A DNA stretch of 5,926 bases from Candidatus Tayloriibacteriota bacterium (lineage in GTDB: Bacteria > Patescibacteriota > Minisyncoccia > Phycocordibacterales > JARIHA01): NCBI GenBank assembly GCA_029288475.1, contig JARIHA010000067.1, positions 1 through 5,926 of the forward strand. Direction: 5' to 3'. Made by a program: the position numbers and the translations under genes. The notes below the pieces were generated by a model. The model saw only the letters and a program-made list of their open reading frames with translations, had not been told where the DNA came from and did no database searches. Shown one piece after another: positions 1 through 5,665 of the stretch (within the stretch, counting starts at the first letter, position 1; each line of letters starts with the position of its first letter).

Positions 1-134
1 AAAAGAATCCTTCTAAGCTGATAAAGGAAAAAGAGCGACAAATGAATGCTGCAGTGAAGGAACTCGACTTCGAAACTGCCGCTATTTTGCGAGATGAGAT
101 AAAGGAACTGGAACTGAGGATGAAAAATAATTAA
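1..134 (+). CDS. uvrB: UvrABC excinuclease subunit B, C-terminal end (partial)
   Basis: This is the last 43 codons of a gene that begins left of the window; the frame starts at base 3 and ends with TAA at 132-134. The peptide carries a UVR motif: a charged helix with LIKEKERQMNAAVKELDFE followed by AAILRDEIKELE. In UvrB this C-terminal helical hairpin contacts the matching motif in UvrC and is needed for the first incision. UvrC also has a UVR motif, but internally; here the protein ends about 8 residues after it, as in UvrB. The presence of uvrA downstream and uvrC at the right edge supports the call. The helicase domains and the beta-hairpin lie outside the window, so nothing can be said about them. 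A generic UVR-motif protein such as McsA is the main alternative. Confidence 0.85.
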   Translation, partial: KNPSKLIKEKERQMNAAVKELDFETAAILRDEIKELELRMKNN

Positions 135-148
135 TACTGGGGTATACT
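120..148 (+). promoter_or_regulatory. candidate sigma70-type promoter for the receiver-protein gene
   Basis: A -10 hexamer TATACT at 143-148 (5 of 6 matches to TATAAT) lies 17 bp after ATGAAA at 120-125 (4 of 6 matches to TTGACA), which is inside the last uvrB codons. Transcription would start near 154-155, giving a leader of roughly 13 nt before the ATG at 168. Read-through from uvrB is equally possible. Confidence 0.4.
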
Positions 149-167
149 AGTGAGGAACTATTTACCT

Positions 168-1001
168 ATGCAGAAAATTTTAATTATAATCGAAAATGAC
201 GTTTTCATGGGGGATGCGATGATACGCAGACTTCAGGATGCAAATTATCATGTAGAACTTGTACGTGACGGTGTTGATGGAATCGAAAAAATAAAGAAAG
301 AAAAACCAAGTTTGGTGATCATTGATACCAATCTTCCCGATATGAGTGCCGAAGAGGTGCTCAAAAAGAAGTTTGGCGACAGTACTATCTCCGATATCCC
401 AACGATCGTCATCACCAATTCCGACGATTCATCAGAAATTGACAAGATTTTTTCTCTTGGGGTGAGGGACTATATCGTCAAATCAAAGTTTCAACCAGAA
501 ACATTGGTAGACATGATACGCAACCAATTGAGCGGCGATGTGCATATGTCACAGAAAAAACCTATGGCCGTATCTGAAGCTAAAAAACCTGTGGATGCTT
601 CAGTAACGCCGCCTCTTGCTGGCAAGAAGATCATGTGGGTAGAAGACGATGCTTTTCTTAGTGAAATCATTGCTCGCAAGCTTGCTACACAAGGATGTAC
701 TCTCTACCATGCAGGAAGTGGGGAAGAAGCCCTTCCACTTTTGGAAAAAACAAATCCAGACATTATTCTCCTCGATATCATGCTTCCGGGTATGGACGGT
801 TTTGAGATTTTGAGAAGGGTAAAGGAAATGCCTTCAGCAAAAGCTATACCGGTGCTTCTTCTTTCAAACTTGGGCCAAAAAAGTGACGTGGAAAAAGGCG
901 AAAAGCTCGGAGCAGAGCAATTTCTCATAAAGGCAACGGTTAGCTTGGACGAGATCATCGCCGAGATAAAGAAGGTTATAGAAAAATACACAAAAAAGTA
1001 A
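168..1001 (+). CDS. tandem receiver (REC-REC) response regulator without output domain
   Basis: A 277-residue cytoplasmic protein made of two CheY-like receiver domains. REC1 covers about residues 2-121, with phospho-acceptor D53 (in IIDTNLPDM), T83 and K105. A Lys/Ala/Pro-rich linker covers about 122-151. REC2 covers about 153-274, with acidic E159/D160, phospho-acceptor D203 (in LLDIMLPGMDG), S233 and K255. No DNA-binding, GGDEF or kinase domain follows, so output is probably by protein contact or phosphotransfer. REC1 has Asn10 where the Mg2+-binding aspartate is expected. Both domains lack the usual Pro after the conserved Lys (VKSKF, IKATV). An upstream in-frame GTG at 150 would add six residues, but the ATG at 168 gives the canonical REC start (MQKILIII), has AGGAAC upstream, and the GTG sits before the predicted transcription start. 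The gene starts 33 bp after uvrB; no histidine kinase is in view, so the partner is unknown. Confidence 0.85.
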   Translation: MQKILIIIENDVFMGDAMIRRLQDANYHVELVRDGVDGIEKIKKEKPSLVIIDTNLPDMSAEEVLKKKFGDSTISDIPTIVITNSDDSSEIDKIFSLGVRDYIVKSKFQPETLVDMIRNQLSGDVHMSQKKPMAVSEAKKPVDASVTPPLAGKKIMWVEDDAFLSEIIARKLATQGCTLYHAGSGEEALPLLEKTNPDIILLDIMLPGMDGFEILRRVKEMPSAKAIPVLLLSNLGQKSDVEKGEKLGAEQFLIKATVSLDEIIAEIKKVIEKYTKK

Positions 1002-1036
1002 TCGCTCGCGCTTTGGCGACTCTGGCGTTATTTTTT
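999..1036 (+). terminator. possible intrinsic terminator after the receiver gene
   Basis: The stop codon region can fold: TAA (999-1001) pairs with TTA (1028-1030) and CGC (1003-1005) with GCG (1025-1027), leaving T1002 bulged; an inner stem TCGC (1006-1009) pairs with GCGA (1016-1019). Six T residues follow at 1031-1036. The stem is imperfect, so the call rests mainly on its position and the T run. The last T residues overlap the -35 element of the uvrA promoter. Confidence 0.4.
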
Positions 1037-1063
1037 GCCAAAATCTCTTTTGGCTGGTATAGT
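1035..1063 (+). promoter_or_regulatory. strong sigma70-type promoter for uvrA
   Basis: TTGCCA at 1035-1040 (5 of 6 to TTGACA), a 17-bp spacer, then TATAGT at 1058-1063 (5 of 6 to TATAAT) preceded by TGG at 1055-1057, an extended -10 element. This is the best promoter match in the window. Transcription should begin near 1070, leaving a leader of about 49 nt before uvrA. Confidence 0.75.
1037..1054. repeat. perfect 7-bp inverted repeat inside the uvrA promoter (possible operator)
   Basis: GCCAAAA (1037-1043), loop TCTC, TTTTGGC (1048-1054). The palindrome begins within the -35 hexamer and ends just before the extended -10, so a bound dimeric protein would block RNA polymerase. It is not followed by a T run on either strand, which argues against a terminator. 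The core GCCAAA recurs as TTTGGC at 1012-1017 and as GCCAAA at 1088-1093. It does not resemble the LexA boxes I know (CTG-N10-CAG or GAAC-N4-GTTC). Confidence 0.55.
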
Positions 1064-1079
1064 AAGTTCACGTATATGA

Positions 1080-1102
1080 CCCCCTAGGCCAAAGCCAGGG
1101 GG
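1080..1102 (+). promoter_or_regulatory. stable hairpin in the uvrA mRNA leader
   Basis: CCCCCT (1080-1085) pairs with AGGGGG (1097-1102) and GGC (1087-1089) with GCC (1094-1096), around loop CAAA with A1086 bulged: nine mostly G-C pairs. It starts about 10 nt after the predicted transcription start and ends 16 nt before the uvrA ATG. No T run follows, so it is not a standard terminator. It could shield the 5' end, slow translation, or bind a regulator. The only G-rich stretch ahead of the start codon is locked in its 3' arm. Confidence 0.55.
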
Positions 1103-1118
1103 CAGTAACCGTATTATT

Positions 1119-3767
1119 ATGAAACCAGACTTAAAAAGGAGCGATAAGGATACTCAAATAGAAAGCTCGCAGAGCATCATCGTCAAAGGTGCGCGTACTC
1201 ACAACCTTAAAAACATTACGGTTGAAATGCCGCGCAATAAGATGGTGGTGTTTACGGGGCTTTCTGGATCAGGCAAGTCATCGCTTGCCTTTGACACTAT
1301 TTTCGCCGAAGGACAGCGACGCTATGTAGAGTCGCTTTCTTCCTATGCTCGACAGTTCTTGCGCCAGATGCAAAAGCCAGATGTCGACGAAATTGTCGGC
1401 CTTTCTCCTGCTATCTCTATCGATCAAAAGTCACGCTCAAATAATCCGCGTTCTACTGTTGCAACTATCACTGAGATTTACGATTACCTTCGTATTCTCT
1501 ATGCCAGAGTTGGCAAACCACATTGTCCTATTTGTAACCGAGAGATTAAAAAACTTACTAACGAGGAAATCCTTGAGACGATTGTAAATACCGTCAAAAA
1601 GATCAACTCAGATAAGTCAGAAAAGAAAGTGATGGGGGTATCTATTAGCAGCCTCAAGATCAAGATATTTGCTCCAGTGGTGGTAGGCAGAAAGGGCGAA
1701 TACTACCAGCTTCTCTATGATGCACTCGGCAAGGGATACACTCAGGTGAAGGTAGATGGCGAGCTCAAAAAGCTTCGAGAGCAGATCATTCTTTCAAAGA
1801 ATAAGAAGCATGACATCGATATTCTCGTTGATGAATTTTTCGTAAGTGAATTTCAGGGGGAACAGACTAAAAACAAGGATAATAAGGAGATATGGCGAGA
1901 ACGACTGAGTGAATCCATTGAGCGTGCTCTTCAGGAAACCAACGGCCTTCTCAAGATTGAATTTCCAAATGATGAAGCAGAAAACGGCATTGAGGAAAGA
2001 CTTATTTCAGCGAAGTTTATGTGTCCCTACGATGGATTTTCTTATCCTGAAATAGAACCAAGACTTTTCTCATTCAATTCTCCTTATGGAGCTTGTCCTG
2101 AGTGTAACGGACTTGGTACTAAATACTTCTTTGGTGATGAACCATGCCCAAAGTGTAAAGGAGCGAGACTTCGTGACGAAGCTCTGCATGTATTGCTCGA
2201 TGGTGTTAATATTGTTGACCTTGTTGCAATGTCTATTGCCGATGCCGAGAAGTACTTCAGTACTATAAAACTAAGCCCTACAGAAAAAAACATCTCTAAA
2301 GTGGTGATCCGTGAAATTGAGTCACGCCTTCGCTTCATGATAAACGTAGGTATTGAATATCTTTCGCTCAATCGCCGCGCGCATACGCTCTCTGGAGGAG
2401 AAGCACAACGAATACGCCTGGCCTCACAGCTCGGTTCTGGCCTCGTAGGAGCACTTTACGTACTTGATGAACCTACAATCGGGCTACATTCTCGAGACAA
2501 CGATCGACTGATCAAGACTTTGCTCAATTTGCGAGACCTCGGCAATACTATAATTGTCGTTGAGCATGATGAAGATACGATCTTTTCTTCTGACTTTATT
2601 GTCGATATCGGACCCGGAGCTGGTGTGCACGGAGGGGAAGTTGTAGTCGCTGGATATCTCGACACTTTGCTTACTGCAAAGAAGAACGATTCTGGTTCGT
2701 TGACCCTTGATTATCTTCGCGGCGATCAGAAGATTGAGGTTCCAAAAGAACGAAGAAGTGAAGATAAGGGAAAGTTCATGATCCGTAATGGTAATATTTT
2801 CAATATTAAAAATATGAACGTGGATGTACCACTGGGAAGACTCGTGGTGGTGACGGGAGTTTCTGGTTCTGGAAAATCTTCATTCATGTATGAGATCATC
2901 CACAAAAACCTTCAGGCCCGCTTTGAACGAAAGTACCGTACCAATGAAGTATTCAATTGTTCTTCATTCACTGGTACAGAATACCTCGGCCGCGCTATTC
3001 TCATTGATCAATCACCGATCGGACGAACTCCGCGATCAAATCCTGCTACATACACTGGAGCCTTCACTCATATTCGCGACATGTTTGCTGGTACTTCTGA
3101 GGCCCGAGCTCGAGGCTGGAAGGCAAATCGCTTTTCATTCAACGTGAAAGGTGGACGATGTGAGGCTTGTCAGGGAAATGGTGAAATTGCAGTGGAAATG
3201 CACTTCTTGCCGACTGTGTACGTTCCTTGCGATATCTGTAACGGCAAGCGTTTCATGAAAGAAACACTCGAAATAAAATACAAGAAAAAGAGCATCTATG
3301 ATGTGCTTCGCATGACTGTAGAAGAGGCGCTCATCTTCTTTGATGATATTCCAGCTATTTCAGACCGATTGAGATCGCTTCAGGATGTGGGCTTAAATTA
3401 TCTTGAGCTTGGACAGTCAGCAACCACTCTTTCCGGAGGAGAAGCCCAGCGAGTAAAGATCTCCTCTGAGCTTTATCGTCCTCATGTTCAAAAATCAATC
3501 TACCTTCTCGATGAGCCGTCAATCGGACTTCATTATGAAGATGTAAAGAAGCTGCTTGAGATCCTTCAAAAGCTTGTAGACAAGGGAAATACCGTCATGG
3601 TTATTGAACATAACATGGACATTATCAAGAGCGCTGATTATGTTATTGATATCGGTCCCGAAGGAGGAGGAAATGGCGGGCAAATTGTAGCCAAAGGTAC
3701 TCCAGAGCAAGTTGCAAACGTGGCAAAATCATATACCGGCAAATACCTCAAGAAGGCATTAAAATAG
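1119..3767 (+). CDS. uvrA: UvrABC excinuclease subunit A, lacking the insertion domain
   Basis: A complete 882-residue UvrA, the dimeric ABC-type ATPase that detects DNA damage and loads UvrB. In order: Walker A1 GLSGSGKSS at 47-55; a CPIC at 136-139; UvrB-binding region about 145-290, with a Lys-rich stretch; zinc cysteines C302, C326, C329, C343 and C346; ABC signature LSGGEAQRIRLA at 424-435; Walker B1 with D450-E451 and H483; Walker A2 GVSGSGKSS at 580-588; QSPIGRTPRSNPATYTG at 631-647; zinc finger C681, C684, C704, C707; signature LSGGEAQRVK at 771-780; Walker B2 D798-E799 and H831. Only 13 residues separate C329 from C343, where E. coli UvrA has roughly 110, so the insertion domain is gone. 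Aspartate 305 replaces an expected cysteine. The N-terminus carries about 18 extra polar residues, but no better start codon exists. No clear Shine-Dalgarno precedes the ATG. Both ATPase sites look intact. Confidence 0.97.
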   Translation: MKPDLKRSDKDTQIESSQSIIVKGARTHNLKNITVEMPRNKMVVFTGLSGSGKSSLAFDTIFAEGQRRYVESLSSYARQFLRQMQKPDVDEIVGLSPAISIDQKSRSNNPRSTVATITEIYDYLRILYARVGKPHCPICNREIKKLTNEEILETIVNTVKKINSDKSEKKVMGVSISSLKIKIFAPVVVGRKGEYYQLLYDALGKGYTQVKVDGELKKLREQIILSKNKKHDIDILVDEFFVSEFQGEQTKNKDNKEIWRERLSESIERALQETNGLLKIEFPNDEAENGIEERLISAKFMCPYDGFSYPEIEPRLFSFNSPYGACPECNGLGTKYFFGDEPCPKCKGARLRDEALHVLLDGVNIVDLVAMSIADAEKYFSTIKLSPTEKNISKVVIREIESRLRFMINVGIEYLSLNRRAHTLSGGEAQRIRLASQLGSGLVGALYVLDEPTIGLHSRDNDRLIKTLLNLRDLGNTIIVVEHDEDTIFSSDFIVDIGPGAGVHGGEVVVAGYLDTLLTAKKNDSGSLTLDYLRGDQKIEVPKERRSEDKGKFMIRNGNIFNIKNMNVDVPLGRLVVVTGVSGSGKSSFMYEIIHKNLQARFERKYRTNEVFNCSSFTGTEYLGRAILIDQSPIGRTPRSNPATYTGAFTHIRDMFAGTSEARARGWKANRFSFNVKGGRCEACQGNGEIAVEMHFLPTVYVPCDICNGKRFMKETLEIKYKKKSIYDVLRMTVEEALIFFDDIPAISDRLRSLQDVGLNYLELGQSATTLSGGEAQRVKISSELYRPHVQKSIYLLDEPSIGLHYEDVKKLLEILQKLVDKGNTVMVIEHNMDIIKSADYVIDIGPEGGGNGGQIVAKGTPEQVANVAKSYTGKYLKKALK

Positions 3768-3772
3768 ATAGA

Positions 3773-3800
3773 AAATGGCGTCACGTCTGTGGCGCCATTT
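3773..3800. terminator. bidirectional terminator hairpin between convergent genes
   Basis: A 12-bp stem: AAATGGCG (3773-3780) pairs with CGCCATTT (3793-3800), continued by a T-G wobble (3781/3792) and CAC (3782-3784) with GTG (3789-3791), around loop GTCT. It begins 5 nt after the uvrA stop and ends 23 nt from the stop of the minus-strand small gene. Read from the minus strand it is followed by a T-rich run (TTTTCTATCTATTTT); read from the plus strand the T tract is weak. Confidence 0.7.
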
Positions 3801-3823
3801 ACATTCTCTACATGATGCCCCCC

Positions 3824-3961
3824 TTATTTTGAAAGACCAAAAATTAGTACGGCAAACAGTAAAAGAATGACTCCAAGAACAACGATCAGGCGAATTCGTT
3901 TTGCCGCCTTTTCGTATGCTTCAAGTGAACGTCTGCAGTCGGTAGACAATTTTGTTGGCAT
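3824..3961 (-). CDS. small single-pass membrane protein (45 aa), function unknown
   Basis: An ORF of 45 codons plus TAA, starting at ATG 3961-3959. The product has a polar, basic N-terminal half (residues 1-24, including EKAAKRIR just before the membrane) and one strongly hydrophobic segment at about residues 25-43 (LIVVLGVILLLFAVLIFGL), ending in Ser-Lys. The positive-inside rule predicts the N-terminus in the cytoplasm. AAAAGGGG lies 5 nt before the ATG, the clearest ribosome binding site in the window. The gene sits 100 bp downstream of the large membrane-protein gene on the same strand, so the two may share a transcript; I saw no convincing promoter between them. It ends at the shared terminator. 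I do not recognise a family. Chance is an alternative, but the RBS, the clean helix and the terminator argue for a real gene. Confidence 0.65.
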   Translation of the reverse strand: MPTKLSTDCRRSLEAYEKAAKRIRLIVVLGVILLLFAVLIFGLSK

Positions 3962-3966
3962 TTGTA

Positions 3967-3974
3967 CCCCTTTT
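3967..3974 (-). promoter_or_regulatory. ribosome binding site of the 45-aa membrane protein
   Basis: On the minus strand AAAAGGGG is followed by 5 nt and then ATG. This spacing decides the start of the small gene and is the main evidence, besides the hydrophobic segment, that it is translated. Confidence 0.55.
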
Positions 3975-4061
3975 GTTTTACAACATTTCCCGCCGTACTC
4001 GTCTCCTGTATTTTTATCACTTGTCCCTTAAAGAAGTGCTAAAGAAATAATAAATCCTTTG

Positions 4062-5606
4062 TTAGTAGAGCTCTTCTCGTTTTTCCTTGAGGAAATTGAG
4101 GAACAAATCGGATGTGCGAAGGATAAGCTGAAACGGAGTTTCAATGATGAAGTCGAGCACGAAGACGAAAATATTGATAGATGAAAATGTAGCGCTCAAC
4201 CAACGGCCTGTTCTTACGATTGGCAAAGTAAAAATACTCCAGAGCAGTCCAAGAGTAGTCTCGTCTGATACCTCGATCTTCCATTTTTTTGCATTGTAGC
4301 GGATGCGAAGTCCAAAATAACTTACGAAAGTAAGAAAGAAAAGGAAAAGGAGAATACTTACGAAGTTAAAGCCAATAACCAAAAGTATCCAGAGAAGCAG
4401 TCCAAAGCTGAGGAAGAAGATTCCTAAATAAAAGAGACTAAAGAGAATACTGAGGAATGTGGCACCTCGATCTGGCTTAAGCTTGATCGGTGGAATGTCT
4501 CTGTTATAGACCATGCTCACTACTCCGGCATAAATTCGATCAGTATTTTCCTTGCCGAGCGGTTTTATAGTTCGAGTCATTATTAAAAGGAGAATAGGGT
4601 GAAAAAGTAGGTTGGTGATCAAAGGAAACAGATCAAGTCGTTGAAGTACTGCAAGGTCATAAGGAATTTCTGAAACAACCGCCAAGATCATTTTTGTAAA
4701 AAATACATAGATAACAGCACGGATACTGCTTCGCTTGGTACGTTCAAATTCATTTTGATAACGTAGATCAAGATACGAGCTGATATATTCCTTAAGATAG
4801 TTTTGGTCTAAAAAAGTCTGAGTAGATTGTCCGCCAAACTTCTCAATAACCTCTTTTATCAGTGTAAAGTAGATAGCTTGGTTTCTGAGCCGGGCAGTAA
4901 TGTTCCATCCTAAGGGGTTTTTGAGCTCGTTGTAGATCTTTTGAATGATGTCGGTGTAATTGTCACGATTTGCGTCGACTTCTGCTATAGAAAGGTTTTT
5001 CCATTCAGGTACATAGCGAAGCCAGAGAGCAAATACGAGGGATTCATTGTCTTTCTTCAAAAGACTTCGTCGGCAGGCGATGTAGATTTGTGCATCAAGC
5101 TCAGCCTGTGGAATATCGTAGGTAGGACGGATGCTTTTGTGGATCGTTTGATAAAAAGCTTCTGCGATTGCGTTTTCGAGTGAGAAAGGGGAAAGATGAA
5201 GCTCTATCTCAGTAGCGGCCATGCTTAAGAGAAAAGGCAATGCGACAGTAGTTTGCAGGGAAAGATACTTGTCTACGATGTGCTGGAGTCCATGTGCACT
5301 TTCTTCCCCGACAGATGCATTTGTAAGGTATCCACCGCTCACTAGTTCTTGAAGAAGGAGAAGGCCGACATCTGTCTTTGACTCAAGGATGATCTTTCTC
5401 TTAAGAATACGTTCGATGGCACTTCGGCGTAGGGTGTTTTCCTCTCGATAATCCACCATGTAACGTACCTTCTCATAGAGGGCTCCAGCCTTCATGGTGA
5501 GCTTGTTTACTTCAATAACCGCATCAGAATCCCCGTTTAAAGGGCTCTTTGGAGCTGTTTGTAGGCTGTTGATCACTTCCTCAATAAAGGGTGATATGGT
5601 ATCCAT
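4062..5606 (-). CDS. orphan multi-pass membrane protein (514 aa), function unknown
   Basis: I do not recognise this protein. From ATG 5606-5604 it has 514 residues. Residues 1 to about 290 are charged, look mainly helical, and lack a signal peptide or any motif I know. The rest is membrane-embedded: hydrophobic segments at about 295-313, 325-343, 383-411 and 413-433, then two weaker ones near 450-464 and 473-487, with a charged C-terminal tail (LKEKREELY). No Walker, metal-binding or catalytic signature is visible, which suggests a structural, scaffold or transport-accessory role; that is inference only. A GTG at 5645 would add 13 residues, but it coincides with the predicted -35 element, so the ATG is preferred. 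The gene is divergent from uvrC with overlapping promoters and is followed by the 45-aa membrane protein. There is no evidence that it takes part in DNA repair. Confidence 0.8.
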   Translation of the reverse strand: MDTISPFIEEVINSLQTAPKSPLNGDSDAVIEVNKLTMKAGALYEKVRYMVDYREENTLRRSAIERILKRKIILESKTDVGLLLLQELVSGGYLTNASVGEESAHGLQHIVDKYLSLQTTVALPFLLSMAATEIELHLSPFSLENAIAEAFYQTIHKSIRPTYDIPQAELDAQIYIACRRSLLKKDNESLVFALWLRYVPEWKNLSIAEVDANRDNYTDIIQKIYNELKNPLGWNITARLRNQAIYFTLIKEVIEKFGGQSTQTFLDQNYLKEYISSYLDLRYQNEFERTKRSSIRAVIYVFFTKMILAVVSEIPYDLAVLQRLDLFPLITNLLFHPILLLIMTRTIKPLGKENTDRIYAGVVSMVYNRDIPPIKLKPDRGATFLSILFSLFYLGIFFLSFGLLLWILLVIGFNFVSILLFLFFLTFVSYFGLRIRYNAKKWKIEVSDETTLGLLWSIFTLPIVRTGRWLSATFSSINIFVFVLDFIIETPFQLILRTSDLFLNFLKEKREELY

Positions 5607-5616
5607 AATGCTCAGC

Positions 5617-5645
5617 AATATAACATAAATTAGCCATAAAGTCAC
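5617..5645 (-). promoter_or_regulatory. promoter of the orphan membrane protein
   Basis: On the minus strand: -35 GTGACT (5645-5640, 4 of 6), a 17-bp spacer, TGT (5625-5623) as extended -10, and TATATT (5622-5617, 5 of 6). Transcription would start near 5610, only a few nt before the ATG at 5606, so the mRNA would be almost leaderless. No Shine-Dalgarno is present, which fits that reading. Confidence 0.6.
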
Positions 5646-5659
5646 GTAAAAGGTATGAT
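5631..5659 (+). promoter_or_regulatory. promoter of uvrC, leaderless
   Basis: TAGCCA at 5631-5636 (4 of 6 to TTGACA), a 17-bp spacer, and TATGAT at 5654-5659 (5 of 6). The -10 ends only 6 nt before the uvrC ATG, so transcription would begin at or beside the start codon. There is no Shine-Dalgarno. The element interlocks with the opposite-strand promoter at 5617-5645. Confidence 0.5.
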
Positions 5660-5665
5660 AGTCCT

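Noticed and set aside
150..167. GTG at 150 as the start of the receiver protein, adding six residues
   Set aside because: It lies before the transcription start predicted from TATACT at 143-148, and the ATG at 168 gives the normal REC-domain beginning with AGGAAC upstream.
1136..1150. AAGGAG just inside uvrA as a ribosome binding site for a later start
   Set aside because: No in-frame ATG, GTG or TTG follows at a usable distance; the next in-frame ATG (codon 37) would remove conserved N-terminal sequence ahead of Walker A.
2084..2371. Long open frames on the opposite strand and in other frames within uvrA, the receiver gene and the membrane-protein gene
   Set aside because: They lie wholly inside well-supported genes, have no motif or RBS of their own, and show Ser/Arg-rich composition typical of shadow frames.
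1119..3767. UvrA2 (class II, UvrB-independent) or a drug-resistance UvrA paralogue
   Set aside because: The UvrB-binding region is present and uvrB and uvrC are neighbours; what is missing is the insertion domain.
4018..4038. CACTT and AAGTG inverted repeat downstream of the large membrane-protein gene as a terminator
   Set aside because: The stem is only 5 bp with an 11-nt loop, and no T run follows on either strand.
5607..5645. GTG at 5645 as the start of the orphan membrane protein, with a hydrophobic N-terminus that could pass for a signal peptide
   Set aside because: The GTG is the first part of the predicted -35 element, and a good extended -10 lies between it and the ATG at 5606, so the 13 extra codons are promoter DNA.
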